This document shows positions 52,602 to 63,403 of a stretch of 64,000 nucleotides of DNA, in pieces. The stretch spans positions 62,001 through 126,000 of the forward strand of contig CANTFL010001353.1 of NCBI GenBank assembly GCA_947650285.1, in the 5' to 3' direction. Every line of letters begins with the position of its first letter. Position 1 is the first letter of the stretch. The stretch is from Hyaloperonospora brassicae (lineage: Eukaryota > Oomycota > Peronosporomycetes > Peronosporales > Peronosporaceae). The position numbers and the translations under genes were made by a program. Under the pieces are notes generated by a model. The model was given only the letters and a program-made list of their open reading frames with translations, was not told the DNA's origin and ran no database searches.

Positions 52602-54117
52602 TGGATCCAGGTCCCCAAATCGACAGCACTGCCACTGCGGTGCCCATGCGGCGCCCATGCGGCGCCCGTGCGTGCGTGACGAAGCACAGGAAGCACAGTC
52701 AGGGGCTGCTCAAACCCAGACACAGTAGCTGTTTCCACCGACGTCGGTCTCGCTCGACCCTTCCGTTGCTGTGCCTGCGAGTCCAGCGGCGACGCTCTGC
52801 TGCCCACCGTCGCAGCCTCTAATGACCGAACACCATATCGTACCTTGAGCTCCTCCCCCTCCTCCTCCTCCTCCGACATACCCATCTGCCTACCTATCTA
52901 CCCATCTACCGGCCCACGGCCGCCCACCAATTGCTGCAGCAAAAGCAGAAACTGCTCTGATGCTGCGGACAACCGACGGACCCGTCACGTCGAGACCCGC
53001 ACCACAATGGAACGCACGACACGCACGACACGCACGAAGAGGTTTATATACTTTACACGTCTTCTTACACGGAGCGACTTAGTTAGTTCGTGAATTCGGT
53101 CGTGACGGGCGGAGCCGCAGTCCCAGTGGCAGCGCCACTCCCGTGCACCTGCACCTGCGCTGGTCTTTGCCATTGCAATTGCGGCTGCGGCTGTGTCCGG
53201 TGCTGCGTGCAGTGCTCGGCGCACAAGTTCCCGTTGCGCTCGTACGCAGGTTTCTGGCACGTCTCGACGAGACAGCGCTTGCCGCCGCCGTGCGCCCAGC
53301 AGAGGCCGTGCGAGACGGCGATCTTGGCGCACCCGCCGTGTTTGCAGCGCGTGCCGCCGCCGTGCGACCAGCAGATGCCGCGCGACTTGGCGCGTTTCGT
53401 GCAGCCGTCGACCGTGCAGCGCGTGTAGCCGCCGTGTTTCCAGCACAGCCCGCGGTTCTGCGCGCGGCAGTTGCAGTCGTCCACCGAGCAGCGCTTGCCG
53501 CCGCCGTGGCGGATGCACAGCCCGCGGTCGACGACGTACTTTTCGCAGCCGTCGGACTTGCAAATGCGCGTCTTGCGCTTCTTCTTGAGCTGCGTCTTGA
53601 CGTCGCGGGGGCGGTAGCCGTCGGTCGGTGCGCCAGCGCAGGACGCGGCCCTTAGGGCGTACGGATGGTACAGTGCGGTCGGCGGACCGACAGTCGATGC
53701 AGGTGGAGCGTACGGCGACTGCTGTTGTGGTTGTTGTTGCAGTTGTTGTGGCTGTTGTGGTTGTTGCAGGGGGTAGTGGGCAGTGGCCACGAGGTGCGTC
53801 GGCGGGTTTAGCAGGTACGAGATGGACGACGACGTGTGGACCGGTGAAGACGAGGCCGGCGACGTGTAGCCGCTTTGGGCTGCGAGTGTGCTCACGAGAC
53901 TCGGCAGCACTGGGAAGCGCGGCGTGAGGGACGGCAGCCGGATGCTGCGAAAGGAGTGGGGGGCCGCGTACGGGTCCGACGACAGCAGCGCTGCGTGCAC
54001 GAGCGGGGCGAGGCGCGACGAGGGCATGGGACAAGCTTGCATGGTGGCAATTGAATGGACGGAGCGTGCGCAGCGGGTGGCGGTTCAACAAGTGAGTATG
54101 CTCTGAAGCGACGTGAG
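52602..54117 (-). repeat. Left arm of the large inverted duplication
   Basis: 1516 bp, the reverse complement of 58632-60137 with very few differences: one roughly 10-bp duplicated GGCGCCCATGC unit near 52645-52660, single-base changes, and one amino-acid change in the gene. Identity ends sharply at 54117 and 52602. Confidence 0.95.
53083..54042 (-). CDS. WRKY19-like zinc-finger protein, copy A
   Basis: The 319-residue protein has an N-terminal part with FRSIRLPSLTPRFPVLPSLV (31-50). A Gln-rich stretch (92-108) and a basic patch KKKRKTR (153-159), a likely nuclear signal, follow. Five tandem fingers of pattern C-x4-C-x9-C-x2-H then occupy about 161-278, first ligands C161, C166, C176, H179. 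Each contains RGLCxxHGG. This finger is found in plant WRKY19-type proteins and is widespread in oomycetes, where the proteins are called WRKY19-like although no WRKYGQK domain is present. A nuclear DNA- or protein-binding regulatory role is inferred. Copy B differs at one residue (281: His here, Arg in B). Confidence 0.9.
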   Translation of the reverse strand: MQACPMPSSRLAPLVHAALLSSDPYAAPHSFRSIRLPSLTPRFPVLPSLVSTLAAQSGYTSPASSSPVHTSSSISYLLNPPTHLVATAHYPLQQPQQPQQLQQQPQQQSPYAPPASTVGPPTALYHPYALRAASCAGAPTDGYRPRDVKTQLKKKRKTRICKSDGCEKYVVDRGLCIRHGGGKRCSVDDCNCRAQNRGLCWKHGGYTRCTVDGCTKRAKSRGICWSHGGGTRCKHGGCAKIAVSHGLCWAHGGGKRCLVETCQKPAYERNGNLCAEHCTQHRTQPQPQLQWQRPAQVQVHGSGAATGTAAPPVTTEFTN

Positions 54118-57100
54118 GAGGTCGGCACAACCGTCGACAAGGCGATGCCATGGTGGGTTGTGACCATTCTTTTGGCGACTGGCAAGAGCGAGTCGCGGGA
54201 TTTGGAGAGACGATCGCATGAGGACAGCCGATTGTGTTCACGACGCGGACGGCGGCGGATCGAAGTGATCAGCCTATCTCGATCCGTTGTCTCCTTCTCA
54301 AGAACGAATGCCTGCGACTCGTTTGGCAGGGCGAGTCCATCTCGCTACGACATGATGACGTGCAGCTCGAGGAACGGCGGTGGGCTGCTACGAAGCTGTC
54401 GCGAGCCCGAGCAACATCATTGATGAGCTGGCTGGGATCGCAATCTGTGTTTGTGGTGCGTCTCTCCGTGGCAGTGCGTTAGCTCTCGTGTACCATTCCA
54501 TTCACGCGAGTTTCCCCGTGCATTGGGGAAGTGCAGACCGCGTAGAACCAGGCAAGGATGGTGACGAGGATAGGACGAGGCTGCAATCAAAGAGCTCGTC
54601 CTGGCTGGCCCGGCGAAGCAGCTAAAGCCAGCCTGGCGAAACAGCTCGAGTCACGCACGCAGCGCTCGGGCAGCAGAAAGTCGATCTGAGCCTGAATTCA
54701 CTAGTAGCTGCGTTTCGCGAACGTGCGCTGACGTACGTCTCTCGTTCGCCTGTCGACGCGTAAGACCAGTTTTCTCCGGCACGCGTGCCGTGCGACATCC
54801 GCTTTGAGCGCAGAGAAAGTCAGGCTCAACTTGTCGGTGGGTTGAAACGTTTCAGTAGGCTCACACGCTTGAGCCTGAGCCTACGCGCACATGTTGATTC
54901 AGAAGAGCCGGCCGAGCTTGTGCAACTTCGGTACGTCCACCATCGAGCTCGGTGACTGTGCGCAGCATTGCTCTGTTGCATGTACGGGACTACACCAGGC
55001 ACGACACGCCGTGGACGGAACTCGTGGCAGGTCCTTGGCGAGCTTATCGCGAGGTGAATGTCTCGTGTGTGAAAGGTGCCCGCACCATCAGGACACTCAT
55101 CTCGATGGGCTGGACAGTTCTTACCGCGACAGAGGACGCACGCTCTGCTTGGTATTAGCCCTTTGGAACATGACAAAGAACAAGTAGTGTAGCATCGCCA
55201 GTTTCGGTGAAGCGATGATGGAAGACTAAGATCGGAGAGGAACAGAGACCAGCGAAAAGAGACAGAAGCGGATTGGTGCATCGTGAGTGGCGAGAGCGGG
55301 TTCACGTGGTAGTAAACAAAAAGATGCTTCGATAAGGGCTCGCACGCTCTGCGATCAACGATGCTGGGTAACTCCGAAGATTGTGCCTTCCCCATGCTTT
55401 GCACTGCAGAGCATAATCTCGCGCGTGCTTCCTGCTTGATCAGCATCAGCACTTCTGGCTCCCGTCCATGGACAGGGCAACTGACAACAGCATTGGTACT
55501 AGAGCTTTGCAAACATGGACAACGTCTTAAGCCGCACTGCAGGAATAAGTAGAACGGACGAAGGGTCGATTCTCGATGCAATGCTTTGCCTGGTAACAAT
55601 CCCAAAGTGTCAACCCCCCATCGGTGACAAGAAAGCGTTTTGTGGTCTCTCACTCTTTGCGGCGTGCCCTCAGCAGCTCAAGAGCGAGGTGACGACGATT
55701 ACGCACCCTCCTGATCATCTGGATGGTGCTGTCAGAAGAGCCAGTGAAGAACTATCCGATCATACCTACCCTGGCCTCGTGGAAGATGCACGAGCTGATA
55801 GCCAGACTTCGCCTTGTCGCGCGCGGCCCGAGAGCGAATGTACAGCATGTGCAGCTACGGTTGGAGCCGATCAAAGTGACGCAGCTCGACCTTCACAGCC
55901 TTCACCCACAATCGAGTGGCAGCACGGACCCGAGCGTACGACTGTTTTTTTGTTTACGTCCCAAAACCCAGTCAGGATGACGACCACGATCCGGGTTGAT
56001 ACCGTACCCCATCACTACAATGTGCATTGCATGGCATCGCTTCAAGTTGGATGCGTCGTGTGCGGCGTGCGTGCATCTGCATCTGCTTCGAGTTGGATGC
56101 GTCGTGCACGGCGTGCTTGCATCTACTTTGTAGATAGCCTCAGATTCTTCATGTGCTAGCGTGGTGCCGCAATTGATTTGAAGCAATGTGCATCAACGCC
56201 TGTCGCGGAGAGACGCCAACTTGCTCACGTCAAAGTTATGATCGGCCACCTCTTTGTATAACATTCGGCAATCCCGCGAAAAAGTGCCAAGTTGCGTTGT
56301 GGAAGGCCTCGAAGGGGTCGGTCTCTGCATGACGCGTACAACCACACGCGTGCCACGATCGTCCTAGGCATTGACTGTGGTGTGCTATAAAAAGACGTCT
56401 TTTTTTCGTGCTCGAAATAACGCCAAACTGGATTCCTAATGCAATGGCTCTTTCGTTTCAGCTGATCCGTGGCCAAGGACGAGAGTGCGCAAACCCACCA
56501 GGTCCTCGTTCTGAACATTGTGCCTTACCAATGCTTACGAATTGGTACAATGTCGGTGTGGACGCGCAGCACGTTGACTTGTCTCGTCGGGCGCAAAGCA
56601 ACGCCAAGTCCGTTCAAAAGTCGGAGTCGGTAGTCCACAGACCGCGGCTAATGCAAAGAGTCGACATTGAGCATTGCAAACTCACAGCGTCTTTCGTCGC
56701 AACGAAATTCTTGACGAGAGACAGCAGCACGGAAGCAACGATCACCCGACGAGATCGTGTAACCACTTGCTTTTGCAAAGATTATACGCTCGCAGCACTG
56801 CTGAGGTCGCTCAATGAAATCGACTTGGGCCCCTGGAGGTGCCCATCGCGGTCGCACCTACAACCCTGCTTGTCGCACCACTGCACCGCATCGAGGGATA
56901 GTCGCGCCTGCCGCCTCGGGTGACGTGCGTGGCGACAGCGGACGTGAAAGCGTTGGGTTCACCAGATCGTATCCAGGTTCGAAAGAATAGACGCTTCTCA
57001 GTAAGCGCCTGATCGCAGCTTCCCCTGCTTCAACGCGTTCGATGCAGTCATGTCGAGTGATTAAACAAGCTCGAGGTCGACCGCCTTGAAGCTGATTATT

Positions 57101-58631
57101 CGCCTCCGTGTTTATTAGGATTTCATTGAAGCCATTATTCTGTGCTGCTTTGTATTTCAGCATGAAGATGATGATGCCCATACTCGCGTTGTCTCCGAGT
57201 TGTAAGGTGCCACGAAACACCACTCAGTACGTGCTCGATGTACTACGAAATGAGTCTCGTCATGCGAGATGACCGCCGATAGCGGTTCCTGACGCTCGGT
57301 CTGGATCGACCGATTGTCAGCCTACAAAACGGGAACCTTGGACACTGCTGCTGCCCAGCGTTCGAGTCCATTCGACCGCCCAATTTTCCGCGTGCCACCA
57401 CCAACAGTGGGTGTACGCCGCACGGCGTTCTTCACGATCGTTCGTGATGTGGGACCGTCGTCATGCCGTCGGAGAGTGGCTTGGATGCGAGCCAGATGGT
57501 GAGACACGCGTCTCGACCACGCGCGATCGAGCTGTTCAGGAACGTGAGCTCCGCTTGTAATCAGTGAGCCACGTGCGATCGTCTCGTGTGTCGCAAGCGC
57601 TTCGTACGGGCACTTGCTATCGATACACCGCTTCGTAGCCGCTGCTGCCTCTCCGGAGCAAAGGACACCGTCTTGCCCAGATGCGCCGCACCGCGTGCTT
57701 TCTTAAAATCGTACGCAATTTTCTCAGCGCGCTTGTGTCGGCGTGACGAGACGCGACACGTTGTCTAGTCGTAGCAGAGCGCGGTGCCCGCTGCCATGGG
57801 ACCTTAAGCGTGGATGGGTGGCTTCATGAGACATCAGCAGATCCCTTGAGATCGTGATCGCCGGTGCTTTGATGCAGGATGACAAGATACGACCGGCTCT
57901 GTCGGGCTTTGGCTCGACGTGTGGAACAAGCGACGGAGATCTACGGCCCTAACGATCGAGACCACGTTGGGCGGGAAAAACGAAACGCTTCGTGGCGCAG
58001 TGAGGAGAAACGTGGCAGAAGCCTGCAGCCAGCCGTGTCCTCGTTGGCAAGTGAGAGCGGCAGGGGCTGACTCAGGCACGGGCAGCTGGCTCGAGGATAC
58101 AACTGTACGAAATTTTAGCAGTCTCGACAGCGTACGACGACGGCCGGAAAGCCAAAGAATCGCAGCGCCTTCCGTCGCATCTGCCCGTTCTTTTCCTTCG
58201 AGGACACGAGCGCTCTTCCTTCGGCAAAGCCAGCGGGCGACATGGGCCATTTGCTCACTCACTCACTCGCTCAGTTACAGCAAATCGCGACCAAATGAGC
58301 CGCGCGTCGCAGTTGATTGTGGCCAGCCTCCCCGTGCCTCAATCAACCGAATGTATTACTACACGCAGATGGCAGTTGGACACACGTGCCTCACGCTGAC
58401 AACGTTCGCTGGCGCGATGCCCTCTGCACAGTGGACACTCCCGGCGTGCCGTCTCCCCGAGAAACGAGCACATGTTTACGCTCGCCGCGGCCCGGCAAAT
58501 CGTCCGGACCGACCGTAGGGTTTGACGGTCTCCAAGCCCTTCTCCCCACGAGCTCTTCTTGCCAGTCGCCATGGCCAACGAATATGTCGAGCGCTAAACT
58601 GCGTACCCCGTCGCCAAAGCATCGCGAAGAG
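54118..58631. other. 4.5-kb spacer of the inverted duplication
   Basis: Many frames of 60-275 codons are open on both strands because of GC-rich composition, but none shows a domain. The + frame 55723-55980 has a more protein-like look than its neighbours, yet I cannot name it and it lacks a clear context. No transposon termini or LTRs were recognised. Confidence 0.4.
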
Positions 58632-60137
58632 CTCACGTCGTTTCAGAGCATACTCACTTGTTGAACCGCCACCCGCTGCGCACGCTCCGTCCATTCAATT
58701 GCCACCATGCAAGCTTGTCCCATGCCCTCGTCGCGCCTCGCCCCGCTCGTGCACGCAGCGCTGCTGTCGTCGGACCCGTACGCGGCCCCCCACTCCTTTC
58801 GCAGCATCCGGCTGCCGTCCCTCACGCCGCGCTTCCCAGTGCTGCCGAGTCTCGTGAGCACACTCGCAGCCCAAAGCGGCTACACGTCGCCGGCCTCGTC
58901 TTCACCGGTCCACACGTCGTCGTCCATCTCGTACCTGCTAAACCCGCCGACGCACCTCGTGGCCACTGCCCACTACCCCCTGCAACAACCACAACAGCCA
59001 CAACAACTGCAACAACAACCACAACAGCAGTCGCCGTACGCTCCACCTGCATCGACTGTCGGTCCGCCGACCGCACTGTACCATCCGTACGCCCTAAGGG
59101 CCGCGTCCTGCGCTGGCGCACCGACCGACGGCTACCGCCCCCGCGACGTCAAGACGCAGCTCAAGAAGAAGCGCAAGACGCGCATTTGCAAGTCCGACGG
59201 CTGCGAAAAGTACGTCGTCGACCGCGGGCTGTGCATCCGCCACGGCGGCGGCAAGCGCTGCTCGGTGGACGACTGCAACTGCCGCGCGCAGAACCGCGGG
59301 CTGTGCTGGAAACACGGCGGCTACACGCGCTGCACGGTCGACGGCTGCACGAAACGCGCCAAGTCGCGCGGCATCTGCTGGTCGCACGGCGGCGGCACGC
59401 GCTGCAAACACGGCGGGTGCGCCAAGATCGCCGTCTCGCACGGCCTCTGCTGGGCGCACGGCGGCGGCAAGCGCTGTCTCGTCGAGACGTGCCAGAAACC
59501 TGCGTACGAGCGCAACGGGAACTTGTGCGCCGAGCACTGCACGCAGCGCCGGACACAGCCGCAGCCGCAATTGCAATGGCAAAGACCAGCGCAGGTGCAG
59601 GTGCACGGGAGTGGCGCTGCCACTGGGACTGCGGCTCCGCCCGTCACGACCGAATTCACGAACTAACTAAGTCGCTCCGTGTAAGAAGACGTGTAAAGTA
59701 TATAAACCTCTTCGTGCGTGTCGTGCGTGTCGTGCGTTCCATTGTGGTGCGGGTCTCGACGTGACGGGTCCGTCGGTTGTCCGCAGCATCAGAGCAGTTT
59801 CTGCTTTTGCTGCAGCAATTGGTGGGCGGCCGTGGGCCGGTAGATGGGTAGATAGGTAGGCAGATGGGTATGTCGGAGGAGGAGGAGGAGGGGGAGGAGC
59901 TCAAGGTACGATATGGTGTTCGGTCATTAGAGGCTGCGACGGTGGGCAGCAGAGCGTCGCCGCTGGACTCGCAGGCACAGCAACGGAAGGGTCGAGCGAG
60001 ACCGACGTCGGTGGAAACAGCTACTGTGTCTGGGTTTGAGCAGCCCCTGACTGTGCTTCCTGTGCTTCGTCACGCACGCACGGGCGCCGCATGGGCACCG
60101 CAGTGGCAGTGCTTTCGATTTTGGGGACCTGGATCCA
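58632..60137 (+). repeat. Right arm of the large inverted duplication
   Basis: 1506 bp, inverted partner of 52602-54117. It includes 75 bp upstream of the zinc-finger ATG, the whole coding region and about 470 bp downstream. Confidence 0.95.
58707..59666 (+). CDS. WRKY19-like zinc-finger protein, copy B
   Basis: The protein has 319 residues and is the same as copy A except residue 281 (Arg instead of His, CAC to CGC). The five C-x4-C-x9-C-x2-H fingers, the Gln-rich region and the basic patch are all kept. Only about 75 bp upstream is shared with copy A, including a CCATTCAATTGCC element that loosely resembles the oomycete initiator. The two copies may therefore share a minimal promoter but differ in distal control. 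Copies A and B point towards each other's upstream side, that is, they are divergently transcribed from the spacer. Confidence 0.9.
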   Translation: MQACPMPSSRLAPLVHAALLSSDPYAAPHSFRSIRLPSLTPRFPVLPSLVSTLAAQSGYTSPASSSPVHTSSSISYLLNPPTHLVATAHYPLQQPQQPQQLQQQPQQQSPYAPPASTVGPPTALYHPYALRAASCAGAPTDGYRPRDVKTQLKKKRKTRICKSDGCEKYVVDRGLCIRHGGGKRCSVDDCNCRAQNRGLCWKHGGYTRCTVDGCTKRAKSRGICWSHGGGTRCKHGGCAKIAVSHGLCWAHGGGKRCLVETCQKPAYERNGNLCAEHCTQRRTQPQPQLQWQRPAQVQVHGSGAATGTAAPPVTTEFTN

Positions 60138-62971
60138 GACCGGTCGACGCGACGAGCAGCGCGCGACCTATGGCGCCGAAGGGATCCGTATTTGTTGCGC
60201 GTTTGCAGACGGGCTGTTGCTCCGTGCGCGGACGGATGGGCTCAAGTAGTGAACGTGCTGCTGGTTGGCGACTGTGAAACGCTTTGGTGGCAGCTGCGAG
60301 TGGAAGCGACCAGCATCAAGAAGACGGAGGAGAAAGCGCGCTGACCACGCGTTGAGATTTGTCTCAGAGCTGGTGTTCCGATGTCTACGCCAGCGATTTC
60401 AGCGCTTACTGCTATCACTGTAGAGCTCACGTCGATGTCGACAGCAGTGACTCGGGAGCTCAGATGCGTTGCGGCGACTCCCTTAGCCAACGAACCTCTT
60501 GACAGAGCCGGACACGACCGGTGCGACTCATGGGCTGTGCATGTGACTCGGGCGGGTCGCTGCTCTATTGTAGCGATTCAGTGCGAGTCGCTGCATGCAG
60601 CTGCTAGCGCTGTACTGTCCGTCACCCGCAGCTTAACGAGCTGTGCGGAAGCGTGGCGCGTCCACGTCTGTGTATAGTTAGCATGGCGAGGCCTTGGGAC
60701 CCGTCCGATAGCTCATCGTCTCGTTTTTTGTTCGTTTTGTGCAAGCGGTTCCACCGCCTGTAAGGCGAAAGGTTGTGCCACGCGGGCCAAGTCACATGGA
60801 CAGCCGCTGATCAGGCGGTGGTGACACACTCTGCCAAACGGACGAGTAGCAGGAGATTGCGCTTCGCTGGGCCGACGCTGGGCATATAGCGGCGATGCGT
60901 TTTTGTCGGCGGTCTGAGTTGATGTGTCGATGATGACCGTACTTTGACTGCTCGTCACTGCTCGAAACAGGGTAACGTGCTATTGGATCGAGATGTGTCC
61001 GATGCGAGCGTCTGGGCGGACATCTCACTTGTGCACGGATCGCTACAACGCGTAGCATGATCAGCAGAGAGTGTATGGTCGTCGTCTCTTTTGGGATGCA
61101 GCGCAAGGCTCAGTTACCATCATAGACCCAATCGAGGCACCGACAGCAGAAAGAGATGCAATTTGTTCCGTGTCCAAGATGCAGCAGACAATGATGTGCG
61201 TCCACAGCGTCTACAGTCGTTCGAAAGCCGTGACAATTAGTTTGAGGGAAAACTCAGCAGTCGACACCCAGTCGCAGGGCACGCGTGTGTATCCGATGGA
61301 TGTCCACGATGCAAACCGTATCGGTGCTCAGCGTCATTATCATACAGCGCGCCGCCCACTGCTCAAAAACACGCAACGGACAGCAGCATCACTTGCGGAG
61401 CAATATGTCGATCGCGCCGATGAACGACAGCCTGACATCACCGAGCGTGCGTGACCTACATGACTACTTTCGCAAATCGTCGCTCGAAATTCGTTTTTGC
61501 GCTCAAATGGTCGATCGGTCATGAGCCTTAGCCCGAAAGGAACGACCGAGCTGCGTCTTCGAGACCGAGTCTGCGATCAGAGCTCTCGTGCCATCCAGCG
61601 ACAAGAGATGTAGAATCTTTGCGGCCGCAGGTACACTCTGCGTCTATTTCCGAAGCGGATATCGAGAAACGCACCAAATAATCACGCAAAGAAGCAAAAT
61701 GCATCACAAGGGAAGAAAACATGACATGGTGCAACTATTAGCTCAGTTTAAACATGTCAGCAACGACGCACACTATACGCACGAACACACATATATTTCT
61801 GACCACGCCAGACAAAAGCATTTGCGTCGTTGAAATGCAGACAAATGTTGTAGCGGTCTGAATGAGGTTGAGCATTCCCAGTGGCTTGGTCATGTCTGAT
61901 TGACTTTTGCACCCATTGATCGCTTAAAGCTCTGCATCATGCAAGTTGTTGACACGCAATTACCTTTGCCACGGCATACATCACCTCTGCGACGCGAGCT
62001 CCATCATCCTGTGTTTCCGCAAGTAGCTAAACTACGTCAAGGGCGTGGCAGAACGAAGTGTTAAGCGTATTGTGCGAAGGTTCGATGGGATGGAGCGGAT
62101 CGGGGCACTACGTTTGCGTGTAGTGTGTCCTCCACTGCAAGTTCTAATATTGCATCTAGCACCTAGACTACAGTGTCCACGTCAACAACAACATCACAAC
62201 CATCACGAATAGCGTCATTTGTGCCGAGTGTAACAACCCGTCAGCTTTGCGCGTTCTACCAGCGTAAGTCCCACTTTGCGCTTCTGCAAGCACCTGCATG
62301 ACCACATGTAATCCGCATAATGCAAGTCCCTGGTAGCTCTCCAGTATGGTTTCTGCACTTGCTACCTTTGTTTACTCGTCGTCTCATGCTGCCTTCAGTC
62401 GTTCCTTGATCGGCGCTTACGGCATACTAATGCGACAATCAGACTCTGCGCTGTGTCTTCCTACTTACACTTAACAGCACATCCATAGGCAAGAGCTACA
62501 TGTAGACACCATGTCAGACCAGCTTAAGCTAGACAAAGGAGATAGAAGCAACTCGGACCTCCAGAAGAACGTTACACGATACTGTCAGGATACGCCCGAC
62601 GCATCCACGCGCCTTTTCGTCTCGCAGGAAAGTTGTCGACCGAAGAAGTCGCAAAGGTTTTTAATTCATCAACTAGGAGAAGAAACCCGAAAACGTACGT
62701 GGGTGGAGTCGAATGACCCCAGGCAGGCGTGTGTTCTCGTCCGTAGGTGGAGTTACGCTGCTAGTGCATGTTTTCATTTGTTTCTAGCGATTTAGTGCAC
62801 TATTGTTATCTTTCACATCTAGTAGCGCATTTATTTTGATTGTTTTGGTGTGTTTTGGTGTTTTTTCTCACGTTGTGGTCCATTGTTTTTCTCGTGATTA
62901 TTCGGTTGCATTTTATTTACTTTTATGCTCTGGAGATGGCACAAAAAATAGTATGTTTGCAAGATGGGTGA
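60138..62971. other. Intergenic region before Gypsy-5
   Basis: Frames of up to about 127 codons (61071-61454 +; 62511-62795 +) have no recognisable domains. A T-rich tract lies at about 62815-62930. No repeats shared with the rest of the window were noticed. Confidence 0.4.
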
Positions 62972-63359
62972 TGTAACGGGGCAGCCCGTTACATGATATT
63001 GTCACTTAAGGAAAGTGACAATAAAGAATATAAGATGGATATTCTTTAAACAATATCACCAAAGTGGTGATATTGAAGGGTCGACCAAAGGGTCTGTTCA
63101 TTGGTTGATATCGTGATGATATCAACCCACCAATCGCCGCAAGACGCGCGCAATGAGTGGTGACGAGACGTCACCATACATGCAGTTATATTAGTATAAT
63201 TGAATTAAGTCAAACGAAGAGACAGTAGTTTAAAGACTTAATTTATTAATATAACAGTTCTACTTTTACCCTACCTACGCTTCCTCGCTCGCCACGTGTA
63301 CGTCCGTCGGGGAACCCAAATCCCTTGCGTTAAGTTACGCAAGGGTGTGCCCCGTTACA
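62972..63359 (+). repeat. 5' LTR of Gypsy-5
   Basis: 388 bp. The first 22 bases fold on themselves (TGTAACGGG / CCCGTTACA). At least four 9-10 bp hairpins follow between 62998 and 63127, then one of 7 bp and one of 9 bp before the end. Confidence 0.94.
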
Positions 63360-63403
63360 CCTGGTAGCACTTTGTAGTCCTTCCAAGGACCACATCATCC
63401 AAC

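Noticed and set aside
53143..53655. 170-codon frame on the strand opposite zinc-finger copy A (mirror at 59094-59606)
   Set aside because: Shadow of the finger repeats; the composition is Ala/Val/Arg with no independent features.
52985..54241. 418-codon Arg/Ala-rich frame on the minus strand (and its mirror at 58658-59764)
   Set aside because: It lies over the zinc-finger gene in another frame, is open only because of GC-rich codon use, and has no domain. The real protein is the five-finger frame.
54826..55653. 275-codon minus-strand frame in the inverted-duplication spacer
   Set aside because: Cys/Ser/Arg-rich without domain, start context or persistent coding character; treated as chance.
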